Shown: piece by piece, positions 1-9,095 of the stretch
Numbering within the stretch: position 1 is the stretch's first letter
Layout: every line of letters begins with the position of its first letter
DNA from: Mycobacterium sp. JS623
GTDB taxonomy: Bacteria; Actinomycetota; Actinomycetes; Mycobacteriales; Mycobacteriaceae
NCBI RefSeq assembly: GCF_000328565.1
Contig: NC_019966.1
Span: forward strand, 6,386,001-6,450,000
DNA: 64,000 nucleotides
Direction: 5' to 3'
Notes under the pieces: generated by a model
The model's database searches: none
Told to the model about the DNA's origin: nothing
What the model saw: the letters and a program-made list of their open reading frames with translations, nothing else
Translations under genes and position numbers: made by a program

Positions 1-1370
1 AGGGTTTCTAAGGCCAAATGCCCGCGGGGTGGCGGGCCCACCCGAGTGCTGTTCTGAAGGATGTCAGCGTATCGGACGAGGCCGCTTCGGCACCGATGCG
101 CACCTCTCAACTGATTAGCGCCGAGCAATCGGCCACCTTACAGACTTGGGCCGACCGGATATCTCGTCGGCCCACCCGGCAACGCGTGCCGCTTGCCTGC
201 TCACCGCAGGCCGCTGCAGGTGTGGGGCACTTTTTCCACCCGGGCCCGCTGACGGTGTCCCGGCAACCCGCTACGCAACGCCAAACCACCCGGAGCCGCT
301 GTACTGCAGCAATTTCCACAGTCTGACCCGCGTTCAATGCCGCTGGTAGTCCCCGCAGGGCATCGCGACCAAACGAAAGAACAAGCAACACAAATGAATA
401 CCGGACAAATTCAGGCCTGCAAGGCTTAGCTGCCCCGAGCTGGAGCAGGCCGAGGCCACTGCTGGTGGGTCCTTGTTTCCGCCTGGCCCGTTGGCGATCG
501 CTTTTGTCTAGCCATCCGGGCCGCCGATTTTCTCTTTACTATTGTATGATTAAACGATAACCACGAAAACTATTGGCGCGCAATATGTTTCGCATAATTG
601 GTCGTGCGCCCATCGTCCATAACGAGACGAAAGCCGCGGCCTTACCACCAATAGGAATCGATCAAAGAAGCCCGAACTTCACAGAAAACACTGTAGGAAC
701 GTGCCTGCGACCGGTTGTCAACAGCTCTTCGAGAATGACCCTTCTTCGACTTCTGAACTTTGACACCCGGCGAGCCGCGGTAGCGGGAGATTGTTGGCCC
801 CCGCCGGCCCGTAATCGAACTATGCGGTGAGCGTGCGAAACAATGCCCATCGTGAGATCCGTGATCGATCCTACAGTGAACTGCAGAGCCGGATTGGGCC
901 GTTGCGTTTCATCAATCATGTTGGAGACAAGTCCATTTCGACGACCACAAATTTCGCTACTGGCCAACAGACGGTGGTTACTCCGGTCCCGCAGCCCAGA
1001 TCGACAATTCGGTTTGTCGTCACCCTTCACGATCAAGCCAGCGAATGCGTCCCAGACTTGTGGATCCGGCGTGGGGACACGTCAAGACCTGTGGATTGGT
1101 GGCGCTGCGCGGTCGAGCGTGGTTCGAGGATCTGAACGCTTGGCCTTGGTGTACCCATGCCGAGCACTCATAATCGAGGGCTCTGGCCGCGACCGACAGG
1201 CCAGCACGCCAATCATTGCCATTTTCGACATAGGTGTGCCCGGCCCGGTTGCACTCGACGCGCAGCTCCCTGCTCCGCTGGATGATCTGACGCACAACTG
1301 CTTCTCTAAAATTGAAGAGCCGCAATCGCCACCAGCGTGCTCACCGCTGATGCGTTGTTGTACAACGGCA
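1..1370. other. Gene-poor stretch, nothing recognisable
   Basis: I find no open frame in this stretch that resembles a known family. All frames are short and show arginine/proline-rich shadow-like composition. A local AT-rich patch around 530-610 stands out from the GC-rich background and could hold a promoter or operator, but no gene clearly follows it. The stretch is most likely decayed sequence continuing from outside the window. Confidence 0.5.
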
Positions 1371-2162
1371 TCAGGCGGTGACTATCGGCGGAGCAGGGCT
1401 CGTCTTGTTGGTGCGCCTGACCGCTGCAACTGCTACCAGGATCAGGGCAATTACCAATAGAACCGCAGCGACGGGGCCGTCGCCGTAGTCAAGGCCGCCG
1501 ACCTTGGTGGGCTTGCTCACCCAGTCCGCGACGGATGCGCCGAGCGGTCGGGTCACGATGTACGCGCACCAGAAGGCGACGACGCTGTTCAGGCGAAAAC
1601 GCCAGCAGCCCAAGGCGGGCACGGCCATGATGACTGCGAACAGTACGATCGATCCGACGAGCCCGAAGTGCAGCTGGCTGGCCGTCAGGTCGCCGGCAGC
1701 GGTTCCGAGGGCGAAGGTGAACGACACTGTCAGCCAATAGAACACCTCGCGGCGTCGGGTGGTGATGCTGTGTATCGACAGTGTGTTTTCACTGCGATGC
1801 CAAGCCCAGAAGGTCGCCGCGACCGCAAGGGCGCAGAACAGGGTGGACATCCCAAAGGAGACACCAAGATGGTGGTGCACAACGTCTGCGGCCATGGTGC
1901 CGAACACCGCCACCATCATCACCGCCGCCCAGTAGGCAAAGACGTTGTACAGCCGCGTCCGAAACTGAACGAGCAGCGCGAATGCCAACCCGGCTAGACC
2001 GATGACAAAGCCCACGAAGCCCACGGTATTGAGCAGGTAATCCGATGCTGCCTCGCCCATTGCGGTCGTGGTCAGCTTCAAAACCCAGAACGCCGCGGTT
2101 ATGTCAGGCACCTTCGCGGCGATTGGCTCGCGCCGCGTAAGAACTTGGCTGTCGGCGCTCAC
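1371..2162 (-). CDS. COG4705-type multi-pass membrane protein
   Basis: This 263-residue protein is hydrophobic throughout, with about eight predicted membrane segments. It shows an internal repeat pattern, with motifs such as TTAMGEAASDY near the N-terminus, GTMAADVVHH in the middle and GTAAGD later. It belongs to the COG4705-type membrane-anchored proteins, whose function is not established. The start is GTG at 2162. It is a paralogue of the protein encoded at 5400-6662 on the other strand, sharing LSIHSI-T-RRE-FYWL, FALGTAAGD and YI-TRPLGA. It lacks that protein's C-terminal extension. A transport or channel role would be a guess. Confidence 0.8.
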   Translation of the reverse strand: MSADSQVLTRREPIAAKVPDITAAFWVLKLTTTAMGEAASDYLLNTVGFVGFVIGLAGLAFALLVQFRTRLYNVFAYWAAVMMVAVFGTMAADVVHHHLGVSFGMSTLFCALAVAATFWAWHRSENTLSIHSITTRRREVFYWLTVSFTFALGTAAGDLTASQLHFGLVGSIVLFAVIMAVPALGCWRFRLNSVVAFWCAYIVTRPLGASVADWVSKPTKVGGLDYGDGPVAAVLLVIALILVAVAAVRRTNKTSPAPPIVTA

Positions 2163-2780
2163 AATCGCCTACCAACTGTCTCAGACATATCAGGTGTGCG
2201 CGTCGCAGACATTGGTTGTCGGTTCCTCTCGCTTGCCGATCTGGTAGACGCTCACAACGTCGGAAGTGTCGGCGCCACAAGGCCTGCCGTGGCGGTGGGC
2301 CACTGTCAACATCCCACTGCAACAGGCCGCTGCCATCAGCGCTGACACGACTTTGCGTCCCCCCATCAGCCGGGTACTCGCACCGGTGCCGGCAGGTACG
2401 GACATATTCCAGCCAACCTGGGACCCAAACTGGCGTCAGCGGTGATGACCCGGCGCTGCCCGAACGGGGACCCTGCGCGTGATGGACTAACAACCGATAG
2501 CGAGTGCGCCGCACTAGAAGCCTTCGGGACGGTACATGCAGCGGAGTGTCGAGAGTGAAGGTGCGCATCCATGAATCACATGGTGAGGACCTGCAGCCAT
2601 GAGTCCGTTCTGAAATGTGGGTCTATTTCGAGACGAATTGCGTCGTCTGTCGAAGTCCACCACGGAGAAGAATTGTCACCGCACCGGCAGAATCGGCAAG
2701 GAACGTTATTCGAGGCGATATATCCCCTACCGCGCCATATCAGGTACCAGGCAGCGCCTCTGGATGCTGGCAGGTGAGGA
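2163..2780. other. Intergenic stretch without supported gene
   Basis: No frame here looks convincingly coding. A 71-codon minus-strand frame at 2190-2405, starting MSVPAG and containing a short hydrophobic stretch, sits just upstream of the membrane protein at 1371-2162. I could not assign it to any family, so I leave it uncalled. The stretch ends exactly where the first copy of the 315-bp direct repeat begins. Confidence 0.4.
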
Positions 2781-3095
2781 CCATTCCAGCTCACGGGGGT
2801 ATTGATGGATGGTGAGCCAGTTTTCAGCGGCCCTCAGTGAATTCACAGCGGTGGCGGGCGACGCTAATTCCGTACAGCAACACCCAATAATTTAACGCTT
2901 TAAGGAGTGCCATCATGGGAATGAAACTGAAATACATCACAGCACTGCTGGCGGCGGGTGCTGCCGCCGTCGCGATCGCCGCCGCACCGACAGCTTTCGC
3001 AGCGCATCAGCAGCCCTGCTCGGGAACCGTCTGCAAGTCCCCGGGCAACGTTCAGATCAAGACTCCCCCGCCCCACGTTCAATACCACCCCTACG
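2781..3095 (+). repeat. 315-bp perfect direct repeat, copy 1
   Basis: By eye, positions 2781-3095 are identical base for base to 3504-3818, an offset of 723 bp. The repeat covers a 5' leader, the ribosome binding site AAGGAG and the first 60 or so codons of a small secreted protein. It ends inside the coding region, so the two copies encode different C-termini. The perfect identity implies a recent duplication or gene conversion, or an assembly artefact. Confidence 0.95.
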
Positions 3096-3133
3096 CAGGA
3101 GCAGACCAGCGCGGGCTGCTGTTCCACCACTAA
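2915..3133 (+). CDS. Small secreted protein, copy 1
   Basis: This 72-residue protein has a clear Sec signal peptide: MGMKLK, then a hydrophobic Ala-rich core, then a cleavage region near AFAAHQQ. The short mature part has two cysteines (PCSGTVC) and a proline-rich stretch ending VQYHPY. It resembles small exported mycobacterial proteins with the pattern TVCQSPGNVQI-PPVQ-YPYG, whose function is unknown. AAGGAG at a proper distance supports the ATG at 2915. The last residues (AGADQRGLLFHH) lie outside the direct repeat and differ from copy 2. The C-terminus may therefore be a fusion to unrelated DNA. Confidence 0.65.
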   Translation: MGMKLKYITALLAAGAAAVAIAAAPTAFAAHQQPCSGTVCKSPGNVQIKTPPPHVQYHPYAGADQRGLLFHH

Positions 3134-3503
3134 GGCAGCTTTCGCCCAGGCGGTCATAGATAGCACGTCTTGTCGCTGACATCAAGCGTCCGGCGGGCCA
3201 AGTGCGTGGCGTCGTTGGTGGTGCGTCCCTTCACTGAACTAAGTGGCAGGGCTCTACGGTCGCGTCATTCGCAATGTCGTGTCGCTACATCTCGGTCTGC
3301 ACGATGTTCCGCCGCATCGCCCCGGGAGCGCGCCGCGATTCAGCCCTTAACGTGCCGAGTGAGAATGGCGATTTGACGGTGAAGCAGCACACCAAGGTGC
3401 CCATCGAGGGGCGTAGTGCACGTGATCACCAGGCCGAGCCAACCCACAATACGCGCAGTGACGTGATGGTCTCGCGGCACAACGGCGGCACACCCCTAGA
3501 ATG

Positions 3504-3818
3504 CCATTCCAGCTCACGGGGGTATTGATGGATGGTGAGCCAGTTTTCAGCGGCCCTCAGTGAATTCACAGCGGTGGCGGGCGACGCTAATTCCGTACAG
3601 CAACACCCAATAATTTAACGCTTTAAGGAGTGCCATCATGGGAATGAAACTGAAATACATCACAGCACTGCTGGCGGCGGGTGCTGCCGCCGTCGCGATC
3701 GCCGCCGCACCGACAGCTTTCGCAGCGCATCAGCAGCCCTGCTCGGGAACCGTCTGCAAGTCCCCGGGCAACGTTCAGATCAAGACTCCCCCGCCCCACG
3801 TTCAATACCACCCCTACG
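3504..3818 (+). repeat. 315-bp perfect direct repeat, copy 2
   Basis: This is the second copy of the repeat at 2781-3095. It ends one base before a junction with DNA that carries the ISL3 transposase remnant on the opposite strand. About 408 bp of unrelated sequence separates the two copies. Confidence 0.95.
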
Positions 3819-3859
3819 GGCCTCATATGTCGTCTTCGATTTTGACCGGGCAAGCTTGA
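3638..3859 (+). CDS. Small secreted protein, copy 2
   Basis: This 73-residue protein is identical to the copy at 2915 through the signal peptide and mature domain (HQQPCSGTVC to YHPY). It then continues GPHMSSSILTGQA in sequence that belongs to the end of a decayed insertion element. The glycine after YHPY matches the usual family C-terminus better than copy 1 does, so copy 2 may be the source copy, truncated by the element. Start and ribosome binding site are as in copy 1. Function is unknown, and export is inferred from the signal peptide. Confidence 0.6.
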   Translation: MGMKLKYITALLAAGAAAVAIAAAPTAFAAHQQPCSGTVCKSPGNVQIKTPPPHVQYHPYGPHMSSSILTGQA

Positions 3860-4050
3860 AGTCTGGGTTGCTGCCCACTGTTGCCGGTGAGTTAATGATG
3901 CCGGTGTGGATGTAGGCCTTGATTTCGGGCCACCCAGGTGTCGGTGCACGCGATGGCGGGTGAGGTGGGAGTCGCCGCCGGTGCGCAAGGTGGATAGCAG
4001 GTGCGCAGTAATTCTTTGGCAATCCACGCGGACAGGTCTTGCGCACTAGG
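3850..4050 (-). pseudogene. ISL3-family transposase C-terminal remnant
   Basis: Read on the minus strand in successive frames, this stretch gives DLSAWIAKELLRT, then LLSTLRTGGDSHLTRHRVHR, then WPEIKAYIHTGIIN. This is the characteristic C-terminal region of ISL3-family transposases (AW-AKE-LR, RTGGD-HLTRHR, WWPEI-AFI-TGITN). At least two frame changes and missing segments make it a dead fragment. It directly abuts direct repeat copy 2, which suggests the element took part in the duplication or truncation there. Confidence 0.7.
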
Positions 4051-4944
4051 GTGCTAGTCGATGTCGGTGTTCCACATTCGGGCGAAGCTGCTCTGCGACA
4101 GACGTTCCCGCGCCCGCATCGGTGAAGGAACCGCGTTCGCAGTAGTCTTGCCGGCACCGCCAGCGGGTCTGGTTTCACCGCACTATGATTCGATTCTCCC
4201 CCGTAGGAAATGTCGCGCGGCGAGGTGCTCACCTGACCCTTCACCGCCGTGGAGAACACCCCACACGACGCGCACGCCGCCGTCTCACTCGCGGTTACCG
4301 CGTACACCACACACGCGTCCCATCGGCTCAGCGCTCGACACGCTCGACCCGTACGCTTGGCAGCCACACAACAGTGTCGTACCGTCGGACACGGCTCTTG
4401 GTTTCCTTCCATCGCCTGAATGCTTCGCAACTTTCAGACTTCGGAAGGCCCCGGCCTCGAACGTCAACGACACGCTCTATACGCGCGAAAACGCAACTGC
4501 CCGCTCGAGATTGAACGGCCCGTTTGACGGATTTCCCGAATTGTCCAGCCACTCCACCGCACGACCGCCACGTTGAGAACGAAGGCTGGCAATGTCGTGT
4601 GGAACACCGGAACCATCCGATGGGTCGAAAGACCGCCTCTTGCAACGGCGTTGAGGCTACATTCTCGTCTTCACAAGAGCACCTGGACCGGCCCGAATTA
4701 CCTGGCCATCACCAGCAGGACCAGGGGCACTTGTCGCGACGGCGGTTCGCGCACGCTGTTCGCCGGTGAAATCTGTTGCGACGTGGCCGGGTCGCGGATG
4801 CGCAGCGGGCAATCTGCCGGCCATCGATTCAATAGCGCGAACCCGATCCGGCTGAGGCTCGCGTGCGGTGATCGAGGGCTGGGCAATTCTGCCTGACCCC
4901 TACCCCGGCGCGGACGTGCCAAACGTAGACCCCTGCGGGTCGCC
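4051..4944. other. Intergenic stretch, no gene seen
   Basis: Nearly 900 bp lie between the ISL3 remnant and the YggT gene, with several overlapping low-complexity frames on both strands. I recognised no family in any of them. It probably contains the rest of a decayed mobile element and its former target. Confidence 0.4.
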
Positions 4945-5229
4945 TCAGAACGGAATTAACGGCACCACGAAGGTCCGCAGGACGATCACGGCGACGAACA
5001 CCGCGGTAAATGCCAGGTCAATCGAGAAGGACCCGAACCGGGCCGGCTTCAACACCCGCCGGACCGGGCCGATCACTGGCTCGGTGATGCCGTGGGTGAT
5101 CCGGCGGGCCTGGTAGAGCCCGCCGCGGCCGCCCACCGGGGACAACACGCCGATCCAGTCGACCACCATGCGGGCAATCAGCACGAGTTCGAACAGCAAC
5201 AGAACAATTCCAAGCAAGCCTGCGAACAC
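4945..5229 (-). CDS. YggT family membrane protein
   Basis: This 94-residue protein has an N-terminal hydrophobic segment (LLGIVLLLFELVLIARMVVDW) and a second one near the C-terminus. The central segment, with ITHGITEPVIGPVRRVLKP, is the diagnostic YggT/YlmG signature. YggT proteins are small membrane proteins of uncertain role. In actinobacteria the main copy normally sits in the division cluster between sepF and wag31, so this isolated copy between decayed DNA and a COG4705 protein is probably an accessory paralogue. The GTG start at 5229 has AAGGAG about eight bases upstream. Confidence 0.85.
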   Translation of the reverse strand: MFAGLLGIVLLLFELVLIARMVVDWIGVLSPVGGRGGLYQARRITHGITEPVIGPVRRVLKPARFGSFSIDLAFTAVFVAVIVLRTFVVPLIPF

Positions 5230-5399
5230 CGCACACTCCTTCCGACTTCCCCGAGTGTCCGGCGTCCAGCTGAAAAGGAACTGAGTTCCTCGCCGCTCTG
5301 CCCCGCCGCCCGGGTGTGTTCGGAGGTCGTGTCGCTCGCAATCTGCCCGACACCGGCTTTCAGCGTTCGCTCAGCAACGTGTCTCTATGGTCGGGCGTC

Positions 5400-6662
5400 G
5401 TGAGCGAAACAACGAGTTCCGAGGCCGTCAAGACCGCGCGTGTGCTGCTGAGCAAGGTGCCCGAAGTCACTGTGTGGTTCTGGGTCATCAAGATCCTCTG
5501 CACCACGGTGGGTGAGAGCTTCGCCGATTGGATCAACATGACTCTGGGCGTTGGCCTCACCCAGACCTCCGTCATCTTCACGGTCGTCCTCGCCGCTGTC
5601 CTGGGATGGCAATTGAGCCTCGACCGCTATGTGCCGTTCGTCTACTGGCTGACGGTCGTTTTGCTCAGCGTGACCGGCACGCTCTACACCGACATCCTCA
5701 CAGATGATCTCGGCGTTCCACTCGCATTGAGCACGAGCGTCTTCGCCGCGATTCTGGCCATAGTCTTCGGCGTATGGTTCGCCCGCGAGCGGACGCTGTC
5801 GATCCACAGCATCGTCACGCGGCCGAGGGAGTTGTACTACTGGCTTGCAGTCCTGGTGACCTTCGCCCTGGGCACAGCGGCTGGCGACTGGATACTGGCG
5901 CTCACCGGCTGGGGTCCTGGTACGTCGGTGCTGCTGCCAGCGGGCCTGATCGTTGCGATCGTGATCGGGTGGCGGCTGGGCGCGAACGCCGTACTGTCCT
6001 TCTGGCTTGCGTACATTCTGACCCGCCCGCTGGGTGCGAACCTCGGCGACTGGCTGGGTTTCCCGTCGGACCAACGGGGCCTCGGCTTGGGCGTTGCCCT
6101 CACCAGCGCGATCTTCCTCACCGCGATCCTCGCAATTGTCCTGTACCTGACGCGCACGCGCGCCGATGTCATCGAAGAGTCGGACCAAAACCGCCCGCGG
6201 ACCGCAGCCAAGAATGCGGCCCGCGAGCGGATCATGCTCGGGTACTACGCCGTTGTCGCCGTCGCGACGGGCGCCCTGCTGGTCTGGGCCGCGGTACAAC
6301 CGCACTCAACCGCGACGGCCAGCGAGAGTGAATCCGGCGGGTCGTCCGTCACCGTGTCACTCGCCCCAGGGGAGTCGGCGACCGCTAATTTCCCGCCGGC
6401 GGAGGTCGCGAAGTTTCGCACCATCGCCGCGGATACGCTCGCGAAGGTACGGGCCGGCGACCAGTCTGGGGCGACGGCCCGGATCAAGGATCTCGAAGCC
6501 GCGTGGGACGACGATCAGCCGAGTCTGCAGCCCATGGACAACATCGGCTGGGCCGTCCTCGACGGTCAGATCGACAACGTCCTGAAGGCGTTGCGGGCCA
6601 GCAGTCCTGACCCCGCGACCGAGACGCAGACTCTCAGCGCACTACTGACCTCGCTTAGGTGA
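5400..6662 (+). CDS. COG4705-type membrane protein with C-terminal extension
   Basis: Start is taken as GTG 5400 (VSETTSSEAVKTA), about 420 codons. Residues 20-260 form the same eight-segment hydrophobic core as the protein at 1371-2162, including TTVGESFADW, LSIHSIVTRPRELYYWL, FALGTAAGDW and YILTRPLGANLGDW. After an RxR-rich loop comes a further membrane segment (YYAVVAVATGALLVWAA). A soluble tail of about 130 residues follows, with the segment from ATANFPPAEVAKFRTIAADTLAKV onward likely helical and extracytoplasmic. The tail is absent from the paralogue. Function is unknown. Confidence 0.8.
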   Translation: MSETTSSEAVKTARVLLSKVPEVTVWFWVIKILCTTVGESFADWINMTLGVGLTQTSVIFTVVLAAVLGWQLSLDRYVPFVYWLTVVLLSVTGTLYTDILTDDLGVPLALSTSVFAAILAIVFGVWFARERTLSIHSIVTRPRELYYWLAVLVTFALGTAAGDWILALTGWGPGTSVLLPAGLIVAIVIGWRLGANAVLSFWLAYILTRPLGANLGDWLGFPSDQRGLGLGVALTSAIFLTAILAIVLYLTRTRADVIEESDQNRPRTAAKNAARERIMLGYYAVVAVATGALLVWAAVQPHSTATASESESGGSSVTVSLAPGESATANFPPAEVAKFRTIAADTLAKVRAGDQSGATARIKDLEAAWDDDQPSLQPMDNIGWAVLDGQIDNVLKALRASSPDPATETQTLSALLTSLR

Positions 6663-7150
6663 GGCACCCGCCGAAGGTCCTACATGCGGGCGCCAGATCA
6701 CGACGCAGCTCGAGTCTCGTTTTTCATGTCACACGCGACATGGGATGACAAGCCGAATGGGAATGCGACATTTCAACTGAGAGTCGACAATATGCGTAGG
6801 TTGTCAAAGGGCTGACGGCGCGACTCAGCAGACGACATCGTCTTGCTGCGTCCGGGTCAGCCGCTTCACGGATCAGTGTTGCTTCATCGACTGGCACGTC
6901 ACCTCCGCCACGACTGTCGTCTGCGCCAAATTCCTCACTCGGCGTTCGCTGAACAAGCCGCCCACTCCGGGGATCGAAATCAGTCCGAACATGACGCGGG
7001 CGCCGCCATCGACCCCGGCATACCCGCGTAGCCCAGACCGCTGACCTGAATTTCGCTTTTCCTCGTTTGCGCTTGGCTGGCGGGCCGAGGCGGCGTTGTG
7101 TTGTCGGATCGAGCTGGGCGATGCGGCGTTCAACGCCGAGGATCCGCCGA
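6663..7150. other. Intergenic stretch, no gene seen
   Basis: This stretch separates the COG4705 paralogue from the 3' end of the stress operon; transcription of the two units converges here. Frames on both strands are shadow-like and none resembles a family. I see no long hairpin with a U-tract that would be a clear terminator. Confidence 0.4.
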
Positions 7151-8839
7151 CTACGCGCCGAAATACTCGTGGATTTGGCGGATCGCCATTGAACCTTCGC
7201 CGACCGCGGACGCCACCCGCTTGACCGAGCCGCTACGCACGTCGCCTGCTGCGAACACACCGGGTCGGCTGGTCTCGAGCATCATCGGCTGACGTCGCCT
7301 TCGCCCATGATTGCCGTCGGTGTCCGAGTAGAGCGCGGCCTGGCCTGTCGGCACGAAGCCGCGGTCGTCGAGTTCGATGGCGCCGGCAAGCCACGAGGTG
7401 TGGGGATCCGCGCCAATGAAAACGAACAGGGCGCGGGTCTCGATCACATGACGCTCGCCGGTCCGCTTGTCCTCGGTCTCCACCGCCGTGAGTGCCTTGT
7501 CTCCGTGCACCTCCCGGATCTCGGTGCGCAGCAGCACAGTCACGCGGGGGTGCTGGTGGATCTGGTCGACAAGATATCGGGACATGCTCGTGTTCAGGTC
7601 GTCGCCGCGGATCACCACGTACACCCGGGAAACCCGCGCGGCGAGGAAGATCGCCGCCTGGCCCGCGGAGTTGCCACCCCCGACAATGACGACCGGCCCG
7701 CTGCCGCACATCAACGCCTCTTGGAACGTGGCGGCGTAGTACACGCCGTTGCCCTCGTACGATTCGATTCCAGGGACGGCGAGCCTGCGATACCGCGCTC
7801 CTGTGGCAAGCACGACAGCGCGGGCGATCATGGACGTTTCATCGGCGAGTCGGAGGAGATGGTGTCCGCTGTCGGATTCCAGCCCGGTTACCTCCGCAGA
7901 GACGACGATCCGCGCGCCAAACTTACCGGCCTGCAGGACGGCCCGTTCGGCCAGGTCGGCACCGGAGATGCCGCCCGGGAATCCGAGGTAGTTCTCGATT
8001 CTCGATGACGTCCCGGCCTGCCCGCCGGTTGCCATCCGCTCCATGGCCGCCGTGATCAGACCGTCCGAGGAGCCATACACCGCCGCGCCAAGCCCGGCTG
8101 GACCAGCGCCCACCACAACGACGTCGCTTTCGTCGTTCTTTGTGTGGGCCACCGGCAGCCCGACCCGGCGGGCCAGCTCGGTGTTGGTCGGGTTGCGCAG
8201 CACCTCACCGCCCCAGATCACCACCGGAGTGTCTTGGGGCGACACTCCGAACCGCTGCAGCAGCCGCTCGGCGTTCTTGTCCCGTTCGAGGTCAATCCAT
8301 TTGTGAGGTAGTCGGTTTCGCGCAGCGAATTCTCGCAGCCGCAAGGTATCGGGGTCATAGCAGGAGCCGATGATCCGAAGCCCGGTTCCTTCCTGGATCA
8401 GCAGCGAGCGGCGTACCAGGTAAGCGCACAGGATGCGATCGCTGAGCGCCGGATCGTGGGCGACCAGGTCCCGCACCCGATCAGTCGGTACCACGAGTAC
8501 TTCGCCGGGTTCCACCACTTCGGCGGTGTAGAAGGCCGCTTGACCTTCGAGGTCGCCCAACTCCCCGAGGAACCGCCGGGGGCCATGCACCCGGATCACG
8601 TGCCGATTGCCTGCGTCGTCGGTAGTGGTGACGGCAACCTTGCCGGACAGAATGACGAAAAAGTAGTCGGAGCGCTCACCCTCGCGGACAAGCGTTTCGC
8701 CGGTGTCGACGGCGCGCCGGGCGCCGCCCGCCTCGAGGGCGACGATCTGTACGTCGGACAGTCGCGGGTACGCACCGTAGATGTCGGGGGTTTCCGCCAG
8801 CGAAGTCGATTCGCGCTGGTCGGCGGCTGTCTCAGACAT
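7151..8839 (-). CDS. Cyclic-nucleotide-binding / thioredoxin-reductase-like fusion
   Basis: The 562-residue protein has three parts. Residues about 30-150 form a CRP-type cyclic-nucleotide-binding domain (LVREGERSDYFFVILSGKV, FLGELGDLEGQAAFYTAEV). About 160-240 is a thioredoxin/glutaredoxin-fold-like linker (GSCYDPDTLRLREFAARNRL, TPVVIWGG). From about 245 on is an FAD/NAD(P) oxidoreductase related to TrxB, with GAGPAGLGAAVYGSS, GGQAGTSSRIENYLGF, VGGGNSAGQAA and GVFAAGDVR. The TrxB redox motif CxxC is not there: the position reads YYAATFQEALMC. It is therefore likely not a classical disulfide reductase. ATG 8839 overlaps the upstream zinc-finger gene by 8 bp. As last gene of the nine-gene stress operon, it probably links a nucleotide signal to redox output (inference). 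Confidence 0.9.
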   Translation of the reverse strand: MSETAADQRESTSLAETPDIYGAYPRLSDVQIVALEAGGARRAVDTGETLVREGERSDYFFVILSGKVAVTTTDDAGNRHVIRVHGPRRFLGELGDLEGQAAFYTAEVVEPGEVLVVPTDRVRDLVAHDPALSDRILCAYLVRRSLLIQEGTGLRIIGSCYDPDTLRLREFAARNRLPHKWIDLERDKNAERLLQRFGVSPQDTPVVIWGGEVLRNPTNTELARRVGLPVAHTKNDESDVVVVGAGPAGLGAAVYGSSDGLITAAMERMATGGQAGTSSRIENYLGFPGGISGADLAERAVLQAGKFGARIVVSAEVTGLESDSGHHLLRLADETSMIARAVVLATGARYRRLAVPGIESYEGNGVYYAATFQEALMCGSGPVVIVGGGNSAGQAAIFLAARVSRVYVVIRGDDLNTSMSRYLVDQIHQHPRVTVLLRTEIREVHGDKALTAVETEDKRTGERHVIETRALFVFIGADPHTSWLAGAIELDDRGFVPTGQAALYSDTDGNHGRRRRQPMMLETSRPGVFAAGDVRSGSVKRVASAVGEGSMAIRQIHEYFGA

Positions 8840-9095
8840 AGTTCTCATGGACGTAGCACCAACGCCACGCCTCCCCCGGTTCCATGGATTGCACGATCGG
8901 GTGACCCACCGTGTGGGCATGTGCCCGGGCATGCCGCATCGGAGACGAGTCGCAGCAGCCGACATGCCCGCACGTCAGGCACAGCCGCAGGTGCACCCAC
9001 GGTGTGCCGAGCCGCAGACATTCCTCACAGCCGTTCGTGTGCGGGTACACCTGGCGAATCGCCGCGACGTGTGGATCTATCCCTATCGATGTCAT
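8832..9095 (-). CDS. UBP-type zinc-finger protein
   Basis: This 87-residue protein is almost entirely a ZnF-UBP domain. It has paired cysteines (CEEC), then LCLTCGHVGCCDSS, then RHARAHAHTVGHPIVQSMEPGEAWRWCY. The spaced Cys/His set is typical of zinc ligands. Bacterial UBP fingers often sit next to, or are fused with, thioredoxin-reductase-like oxidoreductases, as here. The ATG at 9095 has an excellent AAGGAGG and overlaps the thioredoxin stop by 4 bp (ATGA). Its 3' end overlaps the reductase-like gene by 8 bp, so the two are translationally coupled. A role as partner or redox-sensing accessory of the reductase is inferred from context only. Confidence 0.9.
   Translation of the reverse strand: MTSIGIDPHVAAIRQVYPHTNGCEECLRLGTPWVHLRLCLTCGHVGCCDSSPMRHARAHAHTVGHPIVQSMEPGEAWRWCYVHENYV

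Noticed and set aside
2781..2810. GGGTAT at the start of each direct repeat as a SigF -10 element
   Set aside because: No GTTT -35 lies at the right distance in either copy and the start codon is over 100 bp away.
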